Shown here one piece after another: positions 8,801-17,635 of a DNA stretch of 64,000 nt. The first letter of the stretch is position 1; every line of letters begins with the position of its first letter. Made by a program: the position numbers and the translations under genes. This DNA is from Ornithinibacillus massiliensis (GTDB lineage: Bacteria; Bacillota; Bacilli; Bacillales; Amphibacillaceae), in assembly GCF_018310345.1 (NCBI RefSeq), contig NZ_JAGXBY010000002.1, positions 496,001-560,000 of the forward strand, written 5' to 3'. Below the pieces are notes generated by a model. It did no database searches. It saw only the letters and a program-made list of their open reading frames with translations, and was not told where the DNA came from.

Positions 8801-8826
8801 GACAGACTGCGAATATACAGTCTGCC
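8801..8826 (-). terminator. Terminator of parEC
   Basis: A 9-bp stem (GGCAGACTG with CAGTCTGTC on the minus strand, one G-U pair) and a T-run follow the parC stop by 10 bases. Confidence 0.85.
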
Positions 8827-8835
8827 TCCATTATA

Positions 8836-11286
8836 TTACTCCATTGTCGGATCAAATGGTTTTTCGTAATTGGCTTCTCTCCATGCTTTCAGAACTTCAC
8901 CTTGATTATCAGAATCAATGACAAACGAGCCATTACTATATCGATCACTATTTGGTAACTCTAATGGGAAGATTTGATGTGTTTCCCCTTTTGATGTGGT
9001 AAAGGAAATCGTATCCTGCTCATACGTAGCAAAGAACCCTACAATTCGATGTGGTTTATTCTTAAGCTCTCTCAACATCAGCAGACCACGTTTAGCTCTA
9101 CTTGATTTTTCAAATTCCCGAAGCTTCATTCGTTTGCATGCGCCTCGCTGTGTAATAACGACAAGTGATGGTTCTGATAAGTCATCAAAGACTTGTCCAC
9201 CAACTACAGATTCTCCGTCTTTTAGCTGAATCGCTTTAACACCTGCTGCACGCTGGCCTACAACCGGAACTTCTGATTCATGATACCAAAGTCCATAGCC
9301 TTTGTCAGACGTAATAAATACGTCAGAGTAACCTTTCGTTTGGCATACACTTACCACTTCATCATCTTTTTTCAAATTAAGCGCAACTAACGCTTTTGAA
9401 TAACGCTGTGCTTCATATATTTTTAATTCACTTCGCTTAATCATACCGTTTTTCGTAAAGAATATGAGATATTCTTCCTCTTTAAATTCTCTTATAGGTA
9501 AAGCATGGACAATATATTCATCTTTATCTATTGAAACAATATTCGAGACGTGCTGACCGATATCCTTCCAACGAATATCTGGTAGCTCATGTACTGGAAT
9601 ATAAAGATACTTTCCTTTGTTCGTGAATAATAGAAGCTTATCGGTTGTATTTGCTTCGATCAATCCTACTAAATGGTCGTCTTCCTTGATGGCGAAATCT
9701 TCTCCATTCGATGCAGCATAGGAACGAATACTTGTACGCTTAATATAGCCCTCTTCTGTAACAGAAATAAGGACATCCTCACTTGCTACCGTCACTTCAA
9801 TGTCGATTTTCAATTCTTCAATTTCCTCTTCAATGACAGTTCTGCGACGATCGGAGAATTGCTTTTTCATTTGTTTCAAGTCCATCTTAATCGTTTCTAA
9901 TAATTTCGCTTCACTAGATAAAATAGACTCGTATTCAGCAATTTTCTGTTTTAATACCTCTGACTCTTCCTGTAGCTGTGTTACATCCGTATTGGTTAAA
10001 CGGTAAAGCTGTAACATCACAATTGCTTCGGCTTGTTTTTCCGTAAATCCATATAAATCCATGATTCTTTTCTTCGCATCCTGCTTATCTTTTGATGCGC
10101 GAATCGTTGCAACTAGTTCATCTAAGATTGAAATCGCTTTGATTAAACCATCCACAATATGAGAACGATCCTTCGCATGCTTCAAATCGAATTTAGTTGA
10201 TCTTGTAACAACTTCCTTCTGGTGGGTAATATAAGCATCTAGCATATCGGTTAAAGATAATAGCTTCGGTGTTCTATCTAGAATGGCTACCATATTAAAA
10301 TGGTACGTAACCTGTAAATCGGTATTTTTATAGAGGAAATTCAAGACCCCTTCACTATTCACATCTTTTTTCAACTCAATCACTATACGTAGACCAGTAC
10401 GGTCTGTTTCATCTCGAACTTCTGCAATTCCTTCTACTTTTCGATCATAACGTAGCTCATCTATTTTCTTAACTAGATTTGCTTTATTAACCTCGAATGG
10501 AATTTCATCAATTACAATTTGCTCCCGATTTCCACGAATCGGTTCAACAGATGCTTTTCCGCGAACAACTATTTTCCCTTTACCTGTTTCATACGCTTTC
10601 TTAATTTCATCGACACCCTGTATGATTCCACCAGTTGGAAAATCCGGGCCTTTAATAATCTTCATTAACTCATCAATCGTAGCATTTGGCTTATCGATAC
10701 GCTTGATGACTCCATCGATTACTTCTCCAAGGTTATGTGGTGGAATATCTGTTGCATAACCAGCTGAGATGCCAGTTGAACCATTTACTAATAGGTTAGG
10801 AAACTTTGCTGGTAATACAACAGGTTCGTGATCGGTATCATCGAAGTTAGGCATGATGTCTACAGTTTCCTTGTTCATATCACGAAGAAGTTCAGAAGCA
10901 ATACTAGAAAGTCTTGCCTCGGTATAACGCATAGCGGCAGGTGGGTCACCATCCATACTACCGTTATTTCCATGCATTTCAATTAGTACATTCCGCATTT
11001 TCCAGTCTTGACTTAAACGCACCATTGCATCATAAACCGAGGAATCACCATGTGGATGGTAATTACCAATAACAGTACCAACTGTCTTTGCTGACTTACG
11101 AAAATGTTTATCATGGGTATTTTTTTCACGAAACATGGCATACAGAATTCTTCGTTGAACAGGCTTTAACCCGTCTCTTGCATCTGGTATGGCACGGTCT
11201 TGAATAATATATTTACTATATCTACCAAAACGATCACCGATTACTTCTTCTAATGGAAGATCGAGAAATTTTTCTGACTGTGACAA
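8836..11286 (-). CDS. parC: DNA topoisomerase IV subunit A
   Basis: An 816-residue type IIA topoisomerase cleavage/ligation subunit: winged-helix/TOPRIM-facing region, active-site Tyr in AAMRYTEARLS, coiled coil, and C-terminal beta-pinwheel from about residue 490. With ParE it decatenates daughter chromosomes. The quinolone-determining loop reads HPHGDSSVYDAM: the conserved Ser is present, but the position equal to Glu84 of S. aureus GrlA is Asp (residue 86 here). The TTG start has GGGGG upstream. ParC rather than GyrA is supported by adjacency to parE and synteny with yneT-parE-parC. Confidence 0.95.
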   Translation of the reverse strand: MSQSEKFLDLPLEEVIGDRFGRYSKYIIQDRAIPDARDGLKPVQRRILYAMFREKNTHDKHFRKSAKTVGTVIGNYHPHGDSSVYDAMVRLSQDWKMRNVLIEMHGNNGSMDGDPPAAMRYTEARLSSIASELLRDMNKETVDIMPNFDDTDHEPVVLPAKFPNLLVNGSTGISAGYATDIPPHNLGEVIDGVIKRIDKPNATIDELMKIIKGPDFPTGGIIQGVDEIKKAYETGKGKIVVRGKASVEPIRGNREQIVIDEIPFEVNKANLVKKIDELRYDRKVEGIAEVRDETDRTGLRIVIELKKDVNSEGVLNFLYKNTDLQVTYHFNMVAILDRTPKLLSLTDMLDAYITHQKEVVTRSTKFDLKHAKDRSHIVDGLIKAISILDELVATIRASKDKQDAKKRIMDLYGFTEKQAEAIVMLQLYRLTNTDVTQLQEESEVLKQKIAEYESILSSEAKLLETIKMDLKQMKKQFSDRRRTVIEEEIEELKIDIEVTVASEDVLISVTEEGYIKRTSIRSYAASNGEDFAIKEDDHLVGLIEANTTDKLLLFTNKGKYLYIPVHELPDIRWKDIGQHVSNIVSIDKDEYIVHALPIREFKEEEYLIFFTKNGMIKRSELKIYEAQRYSKALVALNLKKDDEVVSVCQTKGYSDVFITSDKGYGLWYHESEVPVVGQRAAGVKAIQLKDGESVVGGQVFDDLSEPSLVVITQRGACKRMKLREFEKSSRAKRGLLMLRELKNKPHRIVGFFATYEQDTISFTTSKGETHQIFPLELPNSDRYSNGSFVIDSDNQGEVLKAWREANYEKPFDPTME

Positions 11287-11320
11287 GTCATTTCCCCCTT
11301 CTTGTTACATTTGGTCTTTA

Positions 11321-13276
11321 TTATTCTTGGTGAATTTTATCATTTTCTAAAATATTTGGATCATCATCTAAACCGAATTCCACATTGGATTCGATCCATT
11401 TTCTTCTTGGTTCAACTTTATCACCCATTAATGTCGTCACACGACGCTCTGCTCGGGCAATATCCTCAATGGTTACACGGATTAATGTCCGTGTATCTGG
11501 ATTCATAGTTGTTTCCCATAATTGGTCGGCATTCATTTCTCCAAGCCCTTTATAGCGTTGAATAATATATCCATTTTTAAACTTATTGATTGCCTCTCGC
11601 ATCTCATCATCGTCCCATGCGTAGATGATCTGCTCTTTCTTACCTGATCCTTTCGATATTTTATATAAAGGTGGTAAGGCAATATATATTTTACCTGCTT
11701 CAATTAATGGTCTCATATAGCGGTAAAAGAAAGTCAATAACAATACTTGAATATGGGCACCGTCCGTATCTGCATCTGTCATGATGATGATTTTATCGTA
11801 ATTGGTATCTTCAAGATTAAATTCAGGCCCAATTCCAGCTCCGATAGTATGAATAATAGTTGAGATTTCCTCGTTTTTAAATACGTCTTGGAGCTTTGCC
11901 TTTTCCGTATTGATTACTTTACCTCGTAGTGGAAGAACCGCTTGGAACTTACGATCTCTTCCTTGCTTTGCTGAACCACCCGCAGAATCACCCTCTACTA
12001 AGTATAATTCATTTTTATCCGGGTTCCTCGATTGAGCTGGAGTAAGTTTACCACTTAAGATGGTTTCCTTACGACGTTTTTTCTTACCAGACCTTGCATC
12101 ATCACGGGCCTTCCTAGCCGCTTCCCGTGCTTCTTTTGCTTTTATAGCCTTTTTCACTAATAGTCCTGAAACATCTGGATTTTCCTCTAAAAAGAAATTC
12201 AGTTTTTCAGATACGACTGCATCAACTGCTGAGCGAGCTTCTGAAGTACCGAGCTTACCTTTAGTTTGGCCTTCGAACTGTAATTTTTCTTCGGGAATTC
12301 TAACTGATACGAGTGCCGTTAACCCTTCACGAATATCAGTTCCTTCCAGATTCTTATCTTTTTCTTTTAAGGCATTGGTTCTTCTTGCATAATCATTGAA
12401 ACTTCTCGTAATAGCAGCCTTTGCTCCCGATTCATGGGTACCACCATCTTTCGTACGAACATGGTTAACGAAGGATAACATATTTTCTGAAAAACCGTCA
12501 TTAAATTGAAAAGCAAACTCTACTTCAATTTCTTGTTGTTCCCCTTCAAAAAATACTACTTCATGTAGTGGATCCTTATCTTCATTTAAATATTTTACGA
12601 AGGACTTTAATCCATCGGGATATTCATATACGTCATTTTCTTCTGTCCGCTCATCCGATACCTCAATACGTAAGCCCTTTAATAAAAATGCAGCTTCACG
12701 TAATCGTTCAGAAATGGTGTCATAGCTGAAAACAGTAGTAGAGAAAATGGATGCATCCGGCTTAAAGTGTATTGTGGAACCAGTCTTTTTTGTCTTTCCA
12801 ATCTTCTTGCTAGTTCCAATGGGAGTTCCACCATTTTCAAAGCGCTGAAAATAGACTTCTCCATCGCGGTGAGAAGTTACTTCTAACCACTCCGACAAGG
12901 CATTAACAACAGAAGCCCCAACTCCATGCAATCCACCGCTTGTCTTGTAACCACCTTGGCCAAACTTTCCGCCAGCGTGTAATACGGTAAATATAACCTC
13001 CATTGTCGATTTACCAGTACTATGCTTACCAGTAGGGATTCCTCTACCGCTATCCTCTACTGAAATACTATTATCTTTATGTATGGTTACTTTAATATTA
13101 TTTCCATATCCTGCTAATGCTTCATCAACTGCGTTATCAACAATTTCAAATACTAGATGATGTAATCCTCGATGGTCGGTGCTACCAATATACATCCCTG
13201 GTCGTTTCCGAACAGCTTCAAGACCTTCCAGTACTTGAATGGAATCATCAGAATAATGTAAAGGTTTCTTGTCCAA
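11321..13276 (-). CDS. parE: DNA topoisomerase IV subunit B
   Basis: A 651-residue ATPase subunit. It has the GHKL ATP-binding site (EIVDNAVDEALAG, DSGRGIPTG, GGLHGVGASVVNALS), then the transducer domain, then TOPRIM motifs YLVEGDSAGGSAKQGRDR and IIMTDADTDGAHI. It works with ParC in decatenation. The TTG start lies 9 bases after GGGAG. It is 34 bp upstream of parC, so the two are co-transcribed. The absence of the long insertions of some GyrB proteins and the local synteny favour ParE. Confidence 0.96.
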   Translation of the reverse strand: MDKKPLHYSDDSIQVLEGLEAVRKRPGMYIGSTDHRGLHHLVFEIVDNAVDEALAGYGNNIKVTIHKDNSISVEDSGRGIPTGKHSTGKSTMEVIFTVLHAGGKFGQGGYKTSGGLHGVGASVVNALSEWLEVTSHRDGEVYFQRFENGGTPIGTSKKIGKTKKTGSTIHFKPDASIFSTTVFSYDTISERLREAAFLLKGLRIEVSDERTEENDVYEYPDGLKSFVKYLNEDKDPLHEVVFFEGEQQEIEVEFAFQFNDGFSENMLSFVNHVRTKDGGTHESGAKAAITRSFNDYARRTNALKEKDKNLEGTDIREGLTALVSVRIPEEKLQFEGQTKGKLGTSEARSAVDAVVSEKLNFFLEENPDVSGLLVKKAIKAKEAREAARKARDDARSGKKKRRKETILSGKLTPAQSRNPDKNELYLVEGDSAGGSAKQGRDRKFQAVLPLRGKVINTEKAKLQDVFKNEEISTIIHTIGAGIGPEFNLEDTNYDKIIIMTDADTDGAHIQVLLLTFFYRYMRPLIEAGKIYIALPPLYKISKGSGKKEQIIYAWDDDEMREAINKFKNGYIIQRYKGLGEMNADQLWETTMNPDTRTLIRVTIEDIARAERRVTTLMGDKVEPRRKWIESNVEFGLDDDPNILENDKIHQE

Positions 13277-13504
13277 TTCCGTTAGCTCCCTTCACCAATA
13301 GTTCATTGTCATATTTAATATAGTAGAACAGGTGTTTGTTTTTGTAAAGGTCAATTACCAACACAATATTAATAAGTATACTACAACATATTTTAAAATG
13401 TATAGAAGTTCTATAATGATAGCTATTTTATCATGGTTTTTCACTATATCTTATCACTAAATAGCTTAGTCAAGGATCTGTTATTTGAAATCGGCATAAA
13501 AAAA

Positions 13505-13546
13505 CCGAACTATTCCAATCCTTATAGAAGAATTGCCAAAGTTCGG
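13505..13546 (-). terminator. Terminator of yneT, in the parE-yneT gap
   Basis: The stem CCGAACT/AGTTCGG with a 28-base loop is followed on the minus strand by seven T. It lies 38 bp past the yneT stop. The rest of the 308-bp gap 13277-13584 is AT-rich leader DNA for parE in which I see no gene. Confidence 0.7.
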
Positions 13547-13584
13547 ATTACACTATGATAATTTCTTTTTGCTCCGTATCTAAC

Positions 13585-13998
13585 TTACTTTTTAACTAAT
13601 ACAGCATGTGCAACTTTTATACATAGATCCATGATTACAGTAAAACCTTTTTCGGTTAAATAATCATATGCTTCTTCATTGGTAATTCCTTGTTGAGCCC
13701 AGAAAACGTTACAATCCGTTTCTTGAGCTTCTTTCGCTATTTCAGGCAAAAATTCTGGTCTTCTAAATACATTAATAATATCAATTGGTTCCTTAATTTC
13801 TGATAAGGAATCATAGGATTTTTCCCCTAATACTTCGTCAACCGTAGGGTTAACAGGAATAATGCGGTACCCTACATCTTGCATTATTTTTGAAATCTGA
13901 TAGGATGTTCTTTCGGGATTATCAGATAATCCAACCACCGCAATGGTTTTAGCTGATTCTAATATTTCTCTTATGACATTATTACTAGGATTCTGCAT
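13585..13998 (-). CDS. yneT: CoA-binding Rossmann protein YneT
   Basis: A 137-residue single CoA-binding domain: AKTIAVVGLSDNPERTSY forms the nucleotide loop, and YRIIPVNPTVDEVLG and the EPIDIINVFRRPE strand follow. These small proteins resemble the N domain of succinyl-CoA synthetase alpha and bind CoA or NAD, but their role is unknown. The position next to parE and plsY matches B. subtilis yneT. GGAGT lies before the ATG. It is divergent from plsY across a 164-bp promoter region. Confidence 0.85.
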   Translation of the reverse strand: MQNPSNNVIREILESAKTIAVVGLSDNPERTSYQISKIMQDVGYRIIPVNPTVDEVLGEKSYDSLSEIKEPIDIINVFRRPEFLPEIAKEAQETDCNVFWAQQGITNEEAYDYLTEKGFTVIMDLCIKVAHAVLVKK

Positions 13999-14162
13999 AT
14001 TTGGTAACTCCTTTCATTTCGATTATACTTATTATTAGTTTATCATGTAAGTAAAACACCTTTTGTGTTAAGATTTTATTTATCCTTCATAATTTAGTAC
14101 CTAATATTAATAGTTCATGATAAACTATATATATAATTTTAAAGAAGAAAGTAGGAAGTTAA

Positions 14163-14744
14163 ATGGAATATGTTCTATTTGCAATAATTGCGTATCTCTT
14201 AGGTTCCATTCCATCAGCACTTATTGTAGGTAAACTTGGCTATAAAATTGACATTCGCGAACATGGTAGTGGAAATCTTGGCGGGACGAATACATTTCGT
14301 GTGCTAGGAGTAAAAGCTGGGATTATTGTTACAGCAGCAGACATTTTAAAAGGTACTCTAGCTACCCTCATTCCATTATTTTTTGATGCGGATGTATATA
14401 GACTAGCGATTGGGATTTTTGCTGTATTGGGACATACTTACCCGATTTTTGCTCGTTTTAAAGGTGGTAAAGCCGTCGCAACATCAGGTGGGATTATATT
14501 AGGTGTCAATCCAATTTTATTTGGTGTAATGGTGTTGACATTTCTAGTATCATTAAAAATCTCAAAATATGTTTCACTTTCTTCTATGATTACTGGTCTA
14601 GTATCCTTTATTGTTTCTATTTTCTTTGGGGATATTGGTTTAATGATTGTGATAGCTGTTTTAACACTTTTTGTCATTTATCGACATTTAGCAAATATAA
14701 AACGGATTATAAATAAAACCGAGCCTAAAATTAAGTGGATGTAA
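14163..14744 (+). CDS. plsY: Acyl-phosphate:glycerol-3-phosphate acyltransferase
   Basis: A 193-residue membrane protein with about five hydrophobic spans. It has the three PlsY motifs: [12 protein letters not shown] near the N terminus, the glycine-rich loop [16 protein letters not shown], and [18 protein letters not shown]. It makes lysophosphatidic acid from acyl-phosphate and glycerol 3-phosphate, the first step of phospholipid synthesis in Gram-positive bacteria. It is divergent from yneT as in B. subtilis, where it is called yneS. Start context GGAAGTTAA is acceptable. Confidence 0.95.
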   Translation: MEYVLFAIIAYLLGSIPSALIVGKLGYKIDIREHGSGNLGGTNTFRVLGVKAGIIVTAADILKGTLATLIPLFFDADVYRLAIGIFAVLGHTYPIFARFKGGKAVATSGGIILGVNPILFGVMVLTFLVSLKISKYVSLSSMITGLVSFIVSIFFGDIGLMIVIAVLTLFVIYRHLANIKRIINKTEPKIKWM

Positions 14745-14825
14745 AAGCGGTATAATTGAAATCGAATGAATACTTGCCTTATACTTTGGACAGAGACAAG
14801 TCTTGCACTAGAAAGGGAAATAGTC

Positions 14826-15740
14826 ATGAATTCAAACAACATACCGCGTAAAACATTACCTACAAAAGAAGAAAGACATAAATTATTTGGAACTGTAGAA
14901 CCTGGTCCCAAGCACAAACCAGTGGAAAAAGAAAAAATGGCTGATTTACAAAATATACAAAAAGACTTTTTATTTGAGCTTGATGAAGTTGGTATTACGA
15001 ATGTGAAATACCCTATTATAATCGACAGTGCTACTGCACCACATTCACAAACAAGTGTTGCATCATTTACCTTTACATCAAGTATCCAACAATCAAGTAA
15101 AGGTACGAATATGAGTCGGTTTATGGAGCAATTAGCTGCCTATAGTGTAAATGGATTTCATGCTGATTTTTCCATGTTAAAGGAATTCACTAAAGAGCTT
15201 GCTGAACGATTAGGTCAAAAAGATGCGAAGATAACGATACAATTTCCTTGGTTTTATGAACGCAAAGGACCTAGTACAGGTATAGCGGGGTTAAATCATG
15301 CCGACTTAACGATGGAAGTTTCCTACAATCAGGATAGTGGATACATCATGAATGTTGGAATGTCTGTCCTGATTACAACACTTTGTCCTTGTTCAAAAGA
15401 AATTAGTGAATACAGTGCCCACAACCAACGTGGAAATGTAAGGATGGAGGTTTCCCTCTCCAATGATTTCACTGATTTAGAGGAGGATTGGAAGCTTGCT
15501 TTATTAGAGGCTGCTGAGAGTAATGCAAGTGCTAGATTACACCCAATTTTGAAGCGACCAGATGAAAAAATGGTAACCGAGGAAGCGTATGAAAATCCCC
15601 GATTTGTTGAGGATATGGCGAGATTAGTAGCTGCTGATTTATACGAATTACCTTATGTGACAGGATTTAAGGTATCATGTCAAAATGAAGAATCTATCCA
15701 TATGCATGATGCCATTGCAACTATACGCTTCAATAAATAA
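14826..15740 (+). CDS. folE2: GTP cyclohydrolase I type 2
   Basis: 304 residues of the FolE2 (YciA/COG1469) family, with the Cys-bearing signature TTLCPCSKEISEYSAHNQRG around residue 185. It converts GTP to dihydroneopterin triphosphate for folate. It is the metal-flexible isozyme that replaces zinc-dependent FolE1 when zinc is scarce. The ATG at 14826 is preferred over one 60 bp upstream because AAAGGG precedes it by 8 bases and the N terminus then fits the family. I saw no convincing Zur box in the plsY-folE2 gap. It sits in the same direction as plsY and yidD. Confidence 0.92.
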   Translation: MNSNNIPRKTLPTKEERHKLFGTVEPGPKHKPVEKEKMADLQNIQKDFLFELDEVGITNVKYPIIIDSATAPHSQTSVASFTFTSSIQQSSKGTNMSRFMEQLAAYSVNGFHADFSMLKEFTKELAERLGQKDAKITIQFPWFYERKGPSTGIAGLNHADLTMEVSYNQDSGYIMNVGMSVLITTLCPCSKEISEYSAHNQRGNVRMEVSLSNDFTDLEEDWKLALLEAAESNASARLHPILKRPDEKMVTEEAYENPRFVEDMARLVAADLYELPYVTGFKVSCQNEESIHMHDAIATIRFNK

Positions 15741-15770
15741 TATTAACTCCTTTTTAAAGAAGGTTCGTAT

Positions 15771-16004
15771 ATGAAATATCTATTTATAGGCCTTATTAAG
15801 TTTTATCGTAGTGCCATTAGTCCCTTTACACCATCTACATGTCGGTTTTATCCAAGCTGTTCCGAATATGGACTTGAGGCAATACGGAAGCATGGGGCAA
15901 TAAAAGGCGGATACTTAACAATTAAACGAATAAGTAAATGCCATCCGTTTCATCCTGGTGGAGTGGACTATGTACCAGAAAAGAAGCAAAAGAAAAAGCG
16001 CTAA
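15771..16004 (+). CDS. yidD: Membrane protein insertion efficiency factor YidD
   Basis: A 77-residue protein with an amphipathic N terminus and the family core: [20 protein letters not shown] (three Cys), then [19 protein letters not shown]. YidD helps YidC insert inner-membrane proteins. In many genomes it neighbours rnpA/yidC, but in Bacillus relatives it stands alone. GAAGG precedes the ATG, and a strong bidirectional terminator begins at its last codons. Confidence 0.93.
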   Translation: MKYLFIGLIKFYRSAISPFTPSTCRFYPSCSEYGLEAIRKHGAIKGGYLTIKRISKCHPFHPGGVDYVPEKKQKKKR

Positions 16005-16028
16005 AATTTATGTACTTTAGCGCTTTTT
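15993..16028. terminator. Bidirectional terminator between yidD and yneQ
   Basis: A 13-bp perfect stem AAAAAGCGCTAAA/TTTAGCGCTTTTT with a 10-base loop serves the converging yidD (plus) and yneQ (minus). It overlaps the ends of both genes. Confidence 0.9.
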
Positions 16029-16326
16029 ATAAATCAAATTTGGTTATATGATCCCATTTACCCTCTTGGATTAATACCTCTTTTTGCCTTTGACCAAATA
16101 GGTCGAAGTGAGGGTATCTTTCATCAAGGTGGATATAGTTAGGATTCAGATGATATTGATTGCCCCACTCTATTAACTTCTCAACGTCTTTGCAACCTAC
16201 TTTCGTTACACTTGTGCAACCTGGAAAACGATCATCTAACCAATAATGGGTCAAAATGGCAATTTCCCCTTTTGCCACTTTTCTTTTCCATTCTATTAAT
16301 TCATCTCTGTTCAATCCAAAAGCCAT
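16027..16326 (-). CDS. yneQ: Conserved hypothetical protein YneQ
   Basis: A 99-residue soluble protein, rich in Trp, His and Asp (ILTHYWLDDRFPGCTSVTKV, NPNYIHLDERYPHFDL). Length and position next to the yneP thioesterase match B. subtilis YneQ, for which I know no function. Its ATG overlaps the yneP stop (TAATG), so the two are translationally coupled. The His/Asp-rich HYWLDDR segment might bind a metal, but that is speculation. Confidence 0.8.
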   Translation of the reverse strand: MAFGLNRDELIEWKRKVAKGEIAILTHYWLDDRFPGCTSVTKVGCKDVEKLIEWGNQYHLNPNYIHLDERYPHFDLFGQRQKEVLIQEGKWDHITKFDL

Positions 16327-16751
16327 TACTGTTCCCCTTCTATACTCTGCATATATCGTTCATGCCAATTAGGAAATGCTTTTTTTAAAGAAACAGGTCT
16401 AAAGTTATCCTTTTTCACGATAACGTGTTTAGTCGTTCCTGTTACCCTTATTTCCCCTTCTTCATCAATAATTTGGTAACCATACACGGTTCTTAGTCCA
16501 TCATATTTTTCTATCCATGTCTCTACAAATACGTTATCACCATAACGAACTGGTTTTTTAAAAGAAACTTGCGCATCCAAGACAGGAGAAACCACATTAT
16601 TCTTTTCCAAGTTTACATAGCTTAGTCCTAAGTGCTCGATAAATTTGGTGCGTCCAATTTCGAACCAAACTAGGTAGTTAGCATGGTACACTACTCCCAT
16701 TTGATCGGTTTCTTGATATCTTACTTCGATTGGTATTTTTACTTTATTCAA
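16326..16751 (-). CDS. yneP: Acyl-CoA thioesterase, hotdog fold (YneP)
   Basis: A 141-residue single hotdog domain of the 4-hydroxybenzoyl-CoA thioesterase/YbgC family. It has the signature RYQETDQMGVVYHANYLVWF, whose Asp is the catalytic residue, followed by IGRTKFIEHLGL. It hydrolyses acyl-CoA esters; the chain preference is not visible. The start is TTG with GGAGG 7 bases upstream. It forms an operon with yneQ. Residue positions and length (about 138-150) are normal for the family. Confidence 0.88.
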   Translation of the reverse strand: MNKVKIPIEVRYQETDQMGVVYHANYLVWFEIGRTKFIEHLGLSYVNLEKNNVVSPVLDAQVSFKKPVRYGDNVFVETWIEKYDGLRTVYGYQIIDEEGEIRVTGTTKHVIVKKDNFRPVSLKKAFPNWHERYMQSIEGEQ

Positions 16752-16848
16752 TTGAAGTCCTCCCTTATTATGTATGTTTAGTTTAGCATATACCCTGGTC
16801 GAAACATAAATAAAGAGGCTTCAGAATTTATCCTATTTACTAAAGGGA

Positions 16849-16896
16849 AAACCGAACTACTATACCATTCTGTTCGATTTCATAATAGTTCGGTTT
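16849..16896 (-). terminator. Terminator-like hairpin downstream of tlp
   Basis: Arms AAACCGAACTA/TAGTTCGGTTT (11 bp) enclose a 26-base loop, inside the 274-bp gap between yneP and tlp. It resembles the stem at 13505-13546. Copies of GAGGCT/AGCCTC around it could form a larger outer fold. No gene was seen in this gap. Confidence 0.55.
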
Positions 16897-17025
16897 AATA
16901 CTTCAACAAAATTATAGATTGGTGGCGTATCCATGTTTAGTATAATTAGCCTCTTCAAAAGATATAACAAGGACAGCTATATATTATGAGGCTTTTACCA
17001 AGTGACTTCACAAATATTCCTATGG

Positions 17026-17250
17026 CTAACGATCATGCGCTTCATCTTGAATTTCAGAACGGAAGCCTTCAATTGCTTCTTCTCGACGTTTATTTTTTTC
17101 GATAATGTTCTGCTTTTCCTCACCTGAAGCAAATTGCATGGTTTCATGCGCTTCCTCGATATTTTGAATCGTGTTTTGAACCATATTTTGTAGTTTTTCT
17201 ACATTATCACTGCGATCATCTGGCTTTGGTGTATGATTTTTTTCCGTCAT
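17026..17250 (-). CDS. tlp: Small acid-soluble spore protein Tlp
   Basis: A 74-residue, highly charged, Cys-free protein with the Tlp core KPDDRSDNVEKLQNMVQNT and IEEAHETM. Tlp is a thioredoxin-like-named minor SASP made in the forespore. The ATG at 17250 is chosen because AGGAGG lies 7 bases upstream; a longer frame to 17367 begins inside a terminator. Position between yneN/citB and yneP agrees with B. subtilis. A forespore (sigma-G) promoter would be expected, but I could not define one. Confidence 0.9.
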   Translation of the reverse strand: MTEKNHTPKPDDRSDNVEKLQNMVQNTIQNIEEAHETMQFASGEEKQNIIEKNKRREEAIEGFRSEIQDEAHDR

Positions 17251-17349
17251 GTTCATTCCTCCTTGTTGTATTCGATTGCCATTGGCAATGTTATTGTTTG
17301 ATTTTCTGCTATAACTATTCAAGAAAACAATAAGCACAAAATGAAAAAG

Positions 17350-17387
17350 CTCCACCCTATGTAACAAATTTGCTACACATAGTGGAG
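17350..17387 (-). terminator. Terminator of the FbpB-like gene
   Basis: A 16-bp stem with two mismatches (CTCCACTATGTGTAGC against GTTACATAGGGTGGAG on the minus strand) plus CTTTTTC lies 25 bp beyond the small-gene stop and before tlp. Confidence 0.8.
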
Positions 17388-17411
17388 GTCTGAAGTACTT
17401 GATACTAATAA

Positions 17412-17552
17412 CTATGCTTCTTTTCGTTTTGATAGTAAATCTCTGGCTCTCTTTTCTAGGTTTTGCTCAATTCGGTCCAAGATTTCTTTATCATCTAGTA
17501 TTTGCTGTCTATTCGCTTGAACCAATTCTTCAAATGAAAGTCGTTTTTTCAA
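17412..17552 (-). CDS. FbpB-family small basic protein
   Basis: A 46-codon frame reading KKRLSFEELVQANRQQIL then DDKEILDRIEQNLEKRARDL. The KxSFEELVxxNxxxILxDKExLxxIExxLE pattern is that of FbpB-type small basic proteins, which in B. subtilis are Fur-regulated partners of the sRNA FsrA. No ATG is present. TTG at 17552 is one start. GGGAGTGA lies 14 bases before it, and better spaced for an ATT two codons upstream. A GTG at 17567 overlaps that site. I saw no Fur box upstream. The terminator at 17350 supports its being a real gene. Confidence 0.7.
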   Translation of the reverse strand: MKKRLSFEELVQANRQQILDDKEILDRIEQNLEKRARDLLSKRKEA

Positions 17553-17635
17553 AGAAATGGTAATCACTCCCTTTTTAATAGAAGTATTACCATTTCTGTT
17601 GGTTTGTATAATAATTTTTAGAAAAATATAATCCT

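Noticed and set aside
12060..12392. Plus-strand frame of 110 codons opposite parE
   Set aside because: It is antisense to the conserved TOPRIM region of parE, has no ribosome site, and its composition mirrors parE codons.
14745..14825. Possible Zur box before folE2
   Set aside because: AAATCGAATGAATAC does not keep the TCGTAAT-N-ATTACGA dyad; only part of a half-site agrees.
17251..17367. N-terminal extension of Tlp
   Set aside because: The longer frame begins within the terminator of the upstream gene, while the inner ATG has a perfect ribosome site.
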